In this document: positions 24,433-36,219 of the stretch, piece by piece
How positions within the stretch are numbered: the first letter of the stretch is position 1
How the letters are laid out: each line of letters starts with the position of its first letter
Origin: Bradysia coprophila
Taxonomy: Eukaryota; Arthropoda; Insecta; Diptera; Sciaridae
NCBI RefSeq assembly: GCF_014529535.1
Contig: NW_023503493.1
Span: forward strand, 22,042,001-22,106,000
Reading direction: 5' to 3'
DNA length: 64,000 nucleotides
Notes under the pieces: generated by a model
The model's database searches: none
What the model was told of the DNA's origin: nothing
Seen by the model: only the letters and a program-made list of their open reading frames with translations
Position numbers and translations under genes: made by a program

Positions 24433-25879
24433 ATGGCCACGAATTGCGATAAAATTTCATTGAATTTATTGAAATTTATTACAAAATCGGCACTACTTTG
24501 TGTGCAAGTGATAGGCATTTGGCCCTATCGGTATGACCGAAAATCTAAGTCCTTTCACACTACAAAACTACTAAGCTGCTACACCGTTATCGTCATGCTT
24601 TTCATTTTCTTCGCATACATTTTCGCTATCAAAAACATAAAAGTTAACGATGATGTACGTGTTCACATTCCAAGTTCAACTGCTCGACTTACAACCATAC
24701 TATTGAGTTTTATGATCCTTGCAGTGTATTCCATTTCGTCAGCTTATCTGTCTACGAATTATAACTCGATCATTGAATGGTTAAAGAAATCAAGAAAAGT
24801 GCTGGAGAAATTTCACCACTTTCGAAACGGCTACGCTCCTCTTCCGTTTTTGCGACCGGTTCTATATTTTATATTAAAGGTGGTAGCAATCAATGGGCTC
24901 TTAGCCTACGCAAGCATTGGAATTTTGTCGAATTTAATAAGTGACCGAGCTGCTGGAAAGCCTTGGCTCATTGCCTTTTATATTCTTCCAAATGTGTCAC
25001 TCACAGTCATTTGCGACATTTTCTATGGTTCCATGCTGACGACAACTTACTATTATCGGCTATTGAATCATCATTTAAGAAATGTTGTGGGTGAATTGCA
25101 TAGCAATGCATCAGGGACTTCTCTTTTCATGGAAAATTTGGGACATTTTATCGACCAACTGGATCATTTAGCTATTTTACACCTAGAGGTGACGACGTGT
25201 ACCAGATTTATGAATCGAATATTCTCCGTTCACCTGATGTGTTTCATGGCCTGCGAACTGTTAGTTTTTATATCGAAACTTTTCATCATTTATGTTATCT
25301 TCGAATTTGAATGGCGACGCAAACAGACAGTTCAATTTAATTATTTGATTCTCTGGTATAACGCAGTGGTTTTTGTCGTGCCTTTTTGGTCAATGTGTCT
25401 ACTGTCGCATTCATGTCATACGACGATGAAGGAGGTTTTGAATCATTCAATTTAATCAACAAAAGATATTGTCCTAACACCAGTAAATTCGTTTCGTTGC
25501 CAGTCAGAGAAGACCGCAGACATTCTGTTTCCAATTTCGGTTAATAAGCAAATTGATACCAGATTCAGACAAAGTGTTAGAAAAGAGTCAATTTGGATTG
25601 AAAAGCTGATGAGTTGATAAAAATCTATTTCGCCTTTTGTAGATGGACGCATTTTGCCTGCAGCTTGCCAATAACAAATTAAGGCTTACCGTTTGTGGAC
25701 TTTATATTATGGATCATACGGTTTTGTATTCGGTAGGTTTATTAGGTCAGTGAATGAATGCTGTTTGTCTCTAAAACAAGGTAATTTTTGAATTACAGAT
25801 AACCGCATCAGCAGTTTCATATGCGTTCATTTTAATTCAGTTTGAGTTGACCGAAGACCACCATAATTTGTTTCATTGA
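24433..25879 (+). CDS. Gustatory receptor (insect chemoreceptor, 7tm_7 family)
   Basis: Seven-transmembrane ligand-gated chemoreceptor of the insect Gr family. Four exons, all joined in phase 0: 24433-25434, 25504-25575, 25643-25732, 25799-25879, giving 414 residues, typical for the family. Large exon 1 encodes six hydrophobic segments; the three small 3' exons carry the conserved end. Key signatures: SCHTTMKE joined to SEKTADILF across intron 1, FCLQLANNKLRLTVCGLYIMD in exon 3, and the final helix SAVSYAFILIQFEL in exon 4, the position of the family's TYxxxxxQF motif with Ser for Thr. Phase-0 introns near the 3' end are a hallmark of Gr genes. Donors of introns 1 and 2 (GTTTTG, GTTAGA) are weak, so those junctions are less certain than intron 3. 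Ligand unknown. AATAAA at 26000-26005. Confidence 0.85.
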
Positions 25880-26424
25880 AATAAGTAGCAAATTAAAATA
25901 ATTTTAACTTAATGCATCATTGTCTTCGGTGGGTATGGATCAGGTAACATTAGGTAACATGATTTTTTTTTTTTTAATTTCTAAGGGAGTAGTTTCTGTA
26001 ATAAACGTATTGATGGGCCTGATGGGCCTAACACTATTATTACCTTGACTGAAAGTCAGGGTCTTACACCAGAAAATACCGAAAAATGTGGGTAACAAAA
26101 AGGTTAACTGTGATTGAAAATGTATGAAATGCTATGAAAAACGTTAAATGTGATTCTTTTTTTTAAATACATGGAATTAAAATCCCGAGGCTAAGTTCGA
26201 AGATGGGCTATGTAGGACTAAGGCACTGGAAGCTATCCGAGAAAAACGGGATTTTATACTGTTGATCATAGCCTCAATTAAACAAGATTACTTTGATGTT
26301 TGATTTTGTTTGGTAGTGTGGGTAAATCATATAAGTTTGTTTGTTTGTAAGTAGGAATAATAATTTCATCATTCGATGCCCATCTTTTAACGTGTAAACA
26401 TTTCTTTCCAGTGAACTACTAACA

Positions 26425-26506
26425 TCTTGATAGTTGACTATAAAATTTGATAGTTGACTAACAACTTGATAGTTGACTATCAAATTTGATAGTTGACTAT
26501 CAAGTT
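26425..26506. repeat. Tandem array of a palindromic ~20-bp unit
   Basis: Four units of the form TTGATAGTTGACTATCAAA. Each unit is itself nearly palindromic (TGATAGT/ACTATCA), so the array can form several alternative hairpins. Confidence 0.85.
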
Positions 26507-27321
26507 GTTTGTCATTTATCAAGTAAGAAGTTTTTTACTCCCTTTACAAGATGTAAGATGTGGACCAGCGAAATGCCTGTTATCAAATTAGCACACTTTG
26601 ATTAAAAAATTTTGCAGGCAAATAAGAAGATGAACTATCTCAATTAATTTCTGAAGTTTTTTTTTATTCATGGAATTAAATGAATCAAAGAGAATATTGT
26701 AAAAAATTTACGAGTGTGAAGTTTGCGGCCAGTGCGAAGCGAGGGCTGTAATTCACACGAGTCGTGACATTTTATTCACGATTGAAGGTTTTATGAATGG
26801 GAAATCGAGGGATTCTTTTTCTCGGTGAACGAATACATTTCTCCTTTTACAAATATTTTAAATCCCTTTACCATTATAGAGTCGAAATTGGTACCAATTT
26901 ATCGAAAATATTGGTAAACTGAGTTATTTTTAACGATGAACCAAAAACTAATAAAGTTCATTTATTACCATGTCACCATGTGAAGGTATATTAAGTACCG
27001 GGAGACTTCCTTTTTTTCGCAAAAGTGTAAGAGAAGAACATCAATCGCACTTTTTTATTGTGTGAAAAAGTCCTCGTTTCCAAGATTTTTTTTTGTCAAT
27101 TTTGTCAAGAAAAATGTCAGTCAAGGGACCTGACCCGCCCAAAAGATGGGACCTAGTCATTTTGTTTCTGTTTATTTTTGTCCCAGCATCAAATCGTATG
27201 ATTCTCTACAGCTATACGAGATTTGCCCTTTTACAGTGATAGTTACAGAATCTACTACTTCATCTTATCTACATATTTTGAACGGACTGAAAACTTCTTT
27301 CACTTCATTTGTTTATAGACT

Positions 27322-27705
27322 AGTGCTCTACGGCACTTTGAGTCTCTCATAAGGTTACCTACGCCAAGTTGTTTTATTACCCGATACGAAAAATATTTGT
27401 TCTACGACTTTTGTTTTCTACCCCTAAAAGCCCTATACACTCGGCAATTGCACATCGCAAAGAATCCAAATTAGAGTTAGAGAATTTTTTGTTAGCTGGT
27501 ACGTCGCAAATTTTCGAGTTTTAGTCTTTCTAGCGCTAGATACCAAACAAGGGCCTGACACTATTCACGATATTCTTCATTTTTTAAATGCTGCTATTCA
27601 CAGAGTGTCCAGCCCGTGATACCAAAAGATGAAGAGCAAATGTTTTTCGTATCAGTCAATTAAACAATTTGGCCTTATGGGACTCAAAGTGTCGTGGGGC
27701 ATTGG
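27322..27705. mobile_element. Inverted-repeat element (MITE-like)
   Basis: Arms of ~75 bp: left GGCACTTTGAGTCTCTCATAAGG...CGATACGAAAAATATTTGTTCT, right the inverse ending in ACTCAAAGTGTCG. About 385 bp with a non-coding centre. No clear target duplication was found. Confidence 0.75.
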
Positions 27706-28224
27706 CCTATTAAACATGTATCTGGCTATATAGGATAATGTTGGCTGAACTACTTGAATTTGTCGTAGTGTCGTTACGCTGATGAAGTCGATTTCCTGAT
27801 AGTTGTCATAAAACACTAAGGATTTCCACTTATAAATTAAATTTATTTTATTTCGCTCACTTGTACATTCAAAACTGCAACAGTCATTCTTTTACAATTA
27901 TAAATTTAACGTGAAAATGCAAATGGTGTACTATGGAATATGGGAGATAGAACACACCTAAGGATTTTTAAGATTTTAACGAAACAATTTTAAGTGAAAC
28001 ACAAAGTACAAATACTTCGAAATGCTGCATCCTGAAAATGTCAGCAAAACAACATCCAAATCAAAATCTTTGTTTATATAATCGGAACACTGACACATCA
28101 ATTTTTAATTTATTACAAAACACAACTCAGTTCCATTTTAATTTTGCTATTCAAATCTATCGAATGAAATTGGTGCTTCCTTCCTATTGCCCCGGGTCCA
28201 AATGTTATGCATGTCCGCATTGAG

Positions 28225-31200
28225 TTAGTAATTTAGCAATTCCGATTTCCGTCGAATCGAATTGAATATAAGTGAACATAGTCGATCCACAGCGTAGGCT
28301 AAGACTGTGTCAGCTATCAGTACGCATATTAAGGTTTTCTTGAACTAAAGTGAGACAAAGGGAAGAATAAATCAACGAAATTCGATTAGTTTGCGTTAAA
28401 TTTCTTACATCTTCCGGAAAGTCTATAATTTCAAACGTTGCACACAGGTCACTGGACAGACCAGTCGACAGCAGCACAACCACCGAGCTCGAAGCTGCAA
28501 TCGCATACATTAACAGTTTGTTTTCCCGCAAATTTTCCATGAACGGATGTCCTTTGTGATTCACAGCGAATGTGGACACTTGCAGTGCTAGACAAATTAT
28601 GTAGACGGTGCTGTTGACAATGTTCGGCACAAATTCTTCCTTCTGGCCAGGTTCCAAGTCCACGTTCAATTTAACTTTTTCTGTGCGTGGAGGACTCAGC
28701 GCGGTTGCCTCTTGTGTGAGATAAATGAGCGACACAAAATGTACAGCAAATTGTAACAGAATCGTGGACAGTGTGTACATGTTGAAAATGTTTGGCAGAG
28801 GAGCTTCCTTCGATAGAACTTTGAGCGGCTAGAGTATGGGACACGAGGGTGAATTCATATGTTAAGTGATGTGACAAAGAGGCTGCTTGACTTACCTTCG
28901 ATCGAATGATGAATAAGAAACACGCTGCTATGAAGAGTCCCTGTAGGGTAGCTTGTGTATCGCTGAACTTAACACCATCCACGTACAGTACAGACTGACA
29001 GTAAGCCGATATGAGAGCGTTTAACGCTAATATTTTGAACATTTGAAGAGTCGTGACTAGGGTACATCTTCCCTGCTTGATGATATGGCATACTGCAAAA
29101 AACCATTTTAACTTAAATGTCGCCTCGCTCATGGTAACAATTCATTGCTATAACAAACATACCGCTGTTAATCGATGACATTCTTGATGTGAATGGAGCC
29201 GCAATACTCGCATCGCCCAATTTCACTATTTGATTCTGTTCTTCGTCAATATCTTTCAAAGCCTAAAAATTAACAATTTAATGTAACGTTTCGAACGGAC
29301 ACCCTCCTTCGTTGCACAAACCTTCTGTAACATTTCCTGTGTGTTGGTCAGGTTTTCGCGATGCTTGGCAATCGCTCGTTCACGTGGTGTTAAAGCTCTT
29401 TCTTGCGCTCTGTTCTCACGTCGGAATGGGGGTCCAGTGGCAATGGATTTTGTATCCGCTTGACCAGATGTAGCTGTATCGGTGGCTGTTTTCTTCTTCT
29501 TTGTTATGGTGTTACTTAGAATAGACACTCCGACGTGAGCATGTTTTAACGCTCCAACATCATTGGTTCCATCACCGCACATTAGCGTAAAATATCCTAA
29601 CGATTTGAGCGTTGTGATGACGAACTCCTTTTGCTTCGGAGCGAATCGAGCGTACACGCTGATGTATGGAATGATTTTCTTCAAATACGAATGCTTGTGC
29701 TCATTTAAGAACATTAGTCCTTCTCCGGTTATGGCTAAGTCATACTCCTTGATCAGTTCTTTGTACGGTTTGTCAATGCCTACGATAACATCGTGGTTAA
29801 TCGATTGCCACATCCAATGCTCCTTTCCACTAACATCCTCATCTTGCGTTAAGACAATGACAGTTTTACGAGTAAATCGAAGTTCTTTTGCCACATAACA
29901 AGCGGTTAACGGATTATCGCCGGTTATCATGACAACCTTGTGCGACGCTTTTACAATCTCTTTGATAGCTGACTTTGAATCAACCTTCAACGGACACGAA
30001 ATAATTACAAAGCCAGCGAATGTTAAATCACTTTCCACATCCTCGCGTTTGATTTCTCGCACAGCTTGCGAATCAATTTGACCGAAGTCTTTGATGGCTA
30101 AGGCTAGCACACGGGCACCGCGACGAGAATATTCCAAATAAGTTTTTTCGTAATTGCTGGGTACGACCTTCAGCATTTTGATTATAGTTTCGGGAGCTCC
30201 TTTCACAGTGCCAATATAGTGAACGTCGTTCGAGAATGGCACCAAGTAGCCAGATAGCACGGACATTCTTTTAAGTGCAGATGAAAAATGGTATCGTTGG
30301 TAGATCTTCATCGATTTGAATTTTCCCTTCTTTGGTATAATACTGTCTTGTTTCGTTAAGTTCCAATCAACTGCCGTCAACGTCGCCTTTTCCAACGGAT
30401 CTCCCACCAAACCATCGTCCAGCATAGCCAGAGAATGGCATGAGGCTAAAACTTGTACGGTGCTTTCAGGCAAATCAGCTATGCTCGTTATTTCCGAATC
30501 ACTTTTCAATCCAGCAACTCCTTCGACCATCAAATCATCACTGGTTAATGTACCTGTTTTATCGAAGCAACAAATTTGCACTTTTCCAGCCATCGGAATT
30601 CTGAAGGGCTCTGTACAATACACGTACAATTTTGATAATTGCAGCAACGACGTATTTACCGCTAACGACAGTTCAATTGGTAGATCAGGCGGAATGATTG
30701 AAGTGAGAATCAGGGTGCATTCCAAAAACAATTTGTAGCGGCTTCGTTCCAAATCCTCCGTACCTTTGATCCATACATAGCTGGCAGCAGCAACGGCGAA
30801 CACAAGAAGGAACAGAATGAAGGCGAACGTTTCCAAGTTATTTTCTGTGACCCGTTTCACACCGAAAAGAATCGTTCGTAGAAGTTTACCCTGCGACGTA
30901 TTGAATCCTGTTCGGAGAACGTAACAAATGCATCCATCATCCGGAGCTCTCATGGCACTTTTGCTGGGCGCAGTGTGTTGAACGACTTTTGTGCCACCGA
31001 ACAAAACGAATAATTTCCCATCACCTTCGGGGTCAAGTTCCTGATTGTGATCGTCAACATTTTCCAGTGATTCTTTCAATTGTGGCACCGATTCACCAGT
31101 TAACATACTTTCGTCAACTATGCAAGCTCCACGCAGCAGTAATACGTCGCATGGCACGAAAATGTCATTTTTCGAGCGCGAAATGGAAACTAAATCACCA

Positions 31201-32274
31201 GGTACCAATTCGTCAGACTGTGTTGGTCGCCACTTGTTATTTCGGTATACGTTTATCGGATAGGGTTTATTGCCCATTTTCCTAATCTCCGACATGTTGC
31301 GCAATTGTTGCTGAACCAATGTGCATTCGAAAATGATGAGCATGCATAAGGTGAACAGCGAGTAATACCAATATTCATCCAAACACCACAATCCAACGGA
31401 GAAAATTTGAAAGACAAACTAGAAGCAAAAATTTCTGTTAGCAATGCAGTTGACGATGTTACTAACAGGTTCAGCAAACTTACGAAGGGAGCCGTAGCAC
31501 GTTCAGTGAAGAGTTCTAAAAATTCTGGCACGACCATTTCCATCAAATTTTTCCCATAAGTTTTCTCAGCTACAAGGATATCGCTGTCATTTTGATGCCC
31601 TTTCCATTTTACATACTGTGCGTACGTCTCGTGTATAGGAAAATCAATGCCTCGGAACTGCGATTTTTCTGGGTCCCACACATATTTCAGTTTTTGAAAC
31701 ATGAACCACAACATTGGTTCGGTTTTGTCTGCATGTATCGTCTCCTTGATAGTGACCAGTTCGGCGGAACCATTGTTTTTGGTCGGACATACCTTCGCTA
31801 TTACGCCACGGTGTGGGATCTGTGGTTTTAGCTGAAAGAACAATTTTTCGGTAAATTCTAGTTTTGTGACTGCTCGAAACGCTACGAAAAAATGTACATT
31901 GACCAGCTGGCAACAAAATCTAACCTCACTACAAGTACGGACTGTTTCATCGGTTCCGAATTGATTAGTAAATTAAAATTTGCACGTACCTTCCGACAAT
32001 TCAAAAATGTTTGACAATGAACGCTCCAGAAGCAGCACAGACATGTTAGAATCTGAACGCAGGCGATAACCACCAAAGCAATCAACAGTGCATCATAAGT
32101 GGCCTCGTATTCCTCATCGGTTTTGGGTTTGATAAAAAACCAATACAACCAGCCCGCATAAAAAATCAAAAATGGAAAAATTGTGCCATTGAGGATAATC
32201 GGGTTCGGTAGATGTAATGTCACGTATTTCACTAAGTCATCTATTTGGCCGGAATTTTTTAATTTCTCAGTCAT
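28225..32274 (-). CDS. ATP13A1: P5A-type ATPase ATP13A1 (ER transmembrane-helix dislocase)
   Basis: P-type ATPase of the ER (yeast Spf1, human ATP13A1) that extracts mis-inserted transmembrane helices. Seven exons on the minus strand: 32274-31990, 31906-31484, 31418-29322, 29262-29163, 29092-28896, 28828-28409, 28344-28225. They join in phase to give 1213 residues (human ~1204). Seen: N-terminal membrane pair, NNGSAELV in the P5A N-domain, MLTGES, TM4 motif PPDLPIEL, phosphorylation site DKTGTLTSD (Asp ~522), [35 protein letters not shown] and [11 protein letters not shown]. The last exon encodes the terminal helix plus a basic tail. TM4 reads PPDLP where the family usually has PPELP. The acceptor of exon 2 was chosen because it alone keeps the frame; that junction (residues ~96-125) is the least certain. 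The Lys/Arg-rich loop after GVSIL is variable in the family. Confidence 0.95.
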
Positions 32275-32421
32275 TCTGATCTTTGTGAAATGTGTATATG
32301 GTAATGACTGACACGAACTCGGAAAAATATTTATTTTGACGTATGTAGATTGTGTACTGTCATGGCTGTCATCATTATCAGCGGGCTGTGTAGCAGCTGG
32401 ATTTGAATCGATTTTGTACTA

Positions 32422-32758
32422 GTTGTTGAATTGTAGCAAGGCATACAGCCCATACAGCCTTGGAAGTGTAGATCATCTGTTAGCGACAACAACGACGAAA
32501 ATAATGGATGACCTACAACAGTTCATGTTACGATGATGCTACATTGTAGCAAAGTGTATGTTTAACCTAGTGAAGTAAAAGACTTTGCATCATCGTACAT
32601 CAGCTACAAAGTAACCGTACAATTTCCACTATACGCTTACAAAGAGAGTAAATACATGATCTGTAAAGCCATATATTGGTTACGAACTGTTAAATTTTAT
32701 CCATAGAGACATAACCTCATCTGAATACCTCGTCTTTTACTTGCTACAATTCAACAAA
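32422..32758. repeat. Inverted-repeat element
   Basis: Ends GTTGTTGAATTGTAGCAAG and the inverse CTTGCTACAATTCAACAA pair over 18 bases, ~300 bp apart. A further inverted match to the right end lies at ~33426-33455 (GTAGCAAGTAAAAGACGAAG against 32.72-32.75 kb). Non-coding. Confidence 0.65.
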
Positions 32759-33107
32759 ACAGTTTTTTGCTTGCCACCTGAAGGTTACAAGAACACTTAA
32801 ATGAGAAACTCGAATTTGCATCCTGTTATAACCACTCGAACCTCGCACTTCGCAGAGTTCTCGTAAACTCCAAACAGCACAAACACTTGAGGAGACAACA
32901 AGGTACCGATCTCAAGTCAAGGTCAAAAACGAAGAAAATGCTAAATTACTTTTTTCAAAAATTAACGTCAAAATCACACGATTGTGCAAGTCCCGTCATT
33001 CCTAAAGTACCTAAAGACACCGTTTCGTCCCTCTGATTTCAAAACTAACTAGTTCACTTACAGTGTGTTCATCTTTAGAAAGAACAATTTCAGATTTATC
33101 AGAGTTT

Positions 33108-33260
33108 TAAAAGTCATCGAGGTTCCCAGTCAATTAAGTTCTTCCCGGTCTATGATATTTTGGCGCGAAATTTGAATTCGCTATGGGATTTTCAAATTTT
33201 GTGCCAAAATATCATAACCTGGAAACGCTTTATTGACTTTTATTGACTCGATGACTTTTA
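33108..33260. repeat. Fold-back element
   Basis: Outer arms TAAAAGTCATCGAG and CTCGATGACTTTTA are perfect. Inner arms around CTATGATATTTTGGCGCGAA and TTGTGCCAAAATATCATAAC also pair. ~150 bp, non-coding. Confidence 0.8.
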
Positions 33261-34846
33261 GAATTCTCAAAATTTTCAAATATGTTCCGAACTAAAATGA
33301 ACCCACTGTACATAAAATTCCCCAAATCATCGGATCATTGGATGACACTAAGACCCTCGAATGAGTGTTCTTGTTCCCTATGTGTTTATAGCCAAAAGAA
33401 AATATATTCTTAGACCATAACAACGGTAGCAAGTAAAAGACGAAGTATTCAAATTATATGAAAACCGATCTCTGTCGATGAAATCGTGTACGTTCGGCCA
33501 GTGAAAATTCGTGTTTACAGTTACTTGTAACAAACCTATTGTTTATGTTTGAGACTTGCTCACCAACCTTGATCAATAAGATGTGCAAAATTTGGTGTCA
33601 TTAGGCTGGTTTAATTTCTTTCTTTTATTGTTTCACATTCTTTCACGTTTCCGTGAGAGCACTTGAATGAGTCATGTATTGCATAGCGAAAATGACAGAT
33701 GTGAAAAGTTCCCGGAAATTTTGTTCCTTCTATTTATCAATGGATGTTGTCTTATCGAAAACTTTTACTTAATCAAGCTTAGGATTTCTTCGGCAGTTAC
33801 GTGAATACTTTGGTTAATATAGTTTAGAAGTTTCGAAAGAAATCTACTTCAGGGACAACATTCCGAATTCTTACGAATTAGAAACTCATACGGTATATGT
33901 TATGGATAGATTAGGTGGCTGATAGTTGGTAGAGTAAACGAAATATTGAAAATGTCAAATTGCATATTTGTAAAAAGAGAGTGTATGTGAGAAAGAGAGA
34001 AGTTTGTAATGTGTGTAACACCAAATGTTTTCGTTTCTTTAATAAATACAAATAAAACATAGTATTCAATCGACCTTTTAAGCGGCTAAAGACGTTTTCG
34101 TTTCACTTGCGAGTATAAATTTGAATCGTTGTTGAAATAATTCGGTTTTTATTTTACTTTATTTTCATTTAACCAAACTTAAAATGATAAGGAATTGTGG
34201 AAAATAACAATAAACTGAACGCAATAAAATCAATGGGAATCGACGTTCCATACACAAATCATTGTTGCGAAAGAGTTTGACACCGTACGTTACATGCATA
34301 AATTACATAATTGTTTTAATACATAATTGAAGTGAAAATATCGAAATTTTGTGTAAAAAGGGTACTGTAGGTACATTTACGTGGTTTAAAAATATCGCTG
34401 GACGATACAGCGCACCGTCTGCAAAATTCGAGCTAATAACTTTCATTGATATTGATTTTTCACATCTTTTGATAAAGTAAGTTTGTATTGATAAAAAGTG
34501 AATGAGTAAAGAAATGCGTGTATACAACCGAACACATGGGAAATCATATGGTTCGAATATTTATTTATAGTGTCACAGATAAGATGCACACGAGTATTAG
34601 GTTTTTGTTTATCTTTCACCTACTGAATGCCTTGGTGGTGGCAAATTGAATAATCACTGTTGAAATATCTCGCTACTAAAAGTAGGCCATAAAAATCAAA
34701 GTTCATTGCTTTGCCAAATCAAAGTCGAAAAAATTTGCTATCCGAGTTTGTTAAATAGTAAATAGTAGATTACATGATAGAAGCGAAGTTAGTAACTCTT
34801 GGTGGTCATTTGTGTACTCACGTCATTAGAATTTTTCGGGCATAAG

Positions 34847-34989
34847 CAACGCACTTCAAGCATGAGTGGTACTCCAAAAATAGGGTACTGAAAATTGACA
34901 GTGTGTTACACAATAAAACACTGTAAAAATATTTTCATGTAAAATAGAGTACTTTCTGCAGCTGATCACTTTTGCTTGAAGTGCGCTTG
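34847..34989. mobile_element. MITE family 3, copy 1
   Basis: Long inverted termini CAACGCACTTCAAGCATGAG / CTTTTGCTTGAAGTGCGCTTG with TACTCT-type inner arms. About 143 bp. Flanks share cataa(g/a). Same family as 36068-36219, ~43190-43284, 55571-55714 and 58646-60274. Confidence 0.85.
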
Positions 34990-36067
34990 CATAAAACAAA
35001 GAGTTGCATTTAATGTCCAAAACTAGACATTACTACGTTAATCTTACGTCGAATACACTATCAATTTAGTCCAATAAATTATCATATAGAACTAGGACCA
35101 GAATGAAGTCCTCAGGTCAATACGAGTTAGGGATCTTTGACTTATTTGAGTTATTACTTGTTGATTGTATTGTTGATCATTGAGTGATCAAAGGCCAAAG
35201 CAATTACGTAAATACAACAATTTTTATGGGAAGTAAATGTAAACCAATTTCCAGTTCGCAGCATACGTAATATTTGTTTTTATATAGATAATAATATAAT
35301 AATACTAGTGCGGAGTACCCGGCTTTACCCGGGATTACTTTTTGGACAAAATATTTATAGTATTTTTAAATACGCATAGTTACAACTCTATGTTTCTGCG
35401 CGTGTCATAAAACTAAAGTTTCATAAAAAATATTTTCACTCGTCAAAAATTTTCACGCGGTCAAAAAATTCTGCATTTAATGAACTAAACGCATTTACGA
35501 CGTAAACAGGCACAAAAGCTTGACGCGTGACATAACGCATGAAACTAAAAAAATTATTCTAAAGTTTTACGTTTAAAATGAAGTATAAAAATATTGTGGA
35601 TTTGTATGATTTGAAAATATTTATAACTCTTAAAAATATTTTCACGCGTCAAAGGTAAACTTTTCCTCCAAAAATATTTTCAAAAATAAATTTTACCAAA
35701 TTTGACGCATTAAAAATTGTGACGCGTTGCAACAATGTTTTCCCTGTTAAAGAATGCATCCACGACGTAGACGGAAAAACATTCACGCATGAAAATAAAA
35801 AGTTTTTCACCGACTGGACTCATACAAGAGACAAGACAACAAACAATCGAACATTTAACTTTATATTATAAAGTGAAACTAGGCCCTTGCAATAATGTTA
35901 GTGAAATTTATTATTAAAGAAATTGTCACATTTATTTTGCAAATTTGAAATTAATTGTTGAGTCACATGAAAAATGGTGTTCAGACCTAGACGAGTCTCT
36001 TCAAAGTGGTAGTGTCTTTGTCACTATTGTAGAAAATGTTTACATTTAATATTAGGATATGTTAAAT

Positions 36068-36219
36068 CAACGCACTTCAAGCAAAAGTGATCATAGTCGG
36101 CATCTGTCAAATAGAGTACTTTTTGTATCAAATGGTTTTTACAGTGTTTTACAGTTGTGTGACACACTGTCAAGTTTCAGTACCCTATTTAGAGTACCAC
36201 TCATGCTTGAAGTGCGTTG
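36068..36219. mobile_element. MITE family 3, copy 2
   Basis: 152-bp copy with the best-preserved ends: CAACGCACTTCAAGCAAAAG and the inverse ending GCTTGAAGTGCGTTG. The interior contains AAATAGAGTACT and its inverse-like AGTACCCTATTTAGAGTACC. No clear target duplication. Confidence 0.88.

Larger units (their letters stand above)
25880..28224. other. Intergenic, repeats but no gene
   Basis: Space between the Gr gene and the convergent ATPase gene. It contains a short tandem repeat and a ~385-bp inverted-repeat element (listed). A minus-strand AATAAA for the ATPase gene lies at 28109-28114. No coding frame recognised. Confidence 0.5.

Noticed and set aside
26425..26506. CRISPR-like repeat array
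   Set aside because: Units are contiguous without spacers, and the DNA is eukaryotic nuclear sequence.
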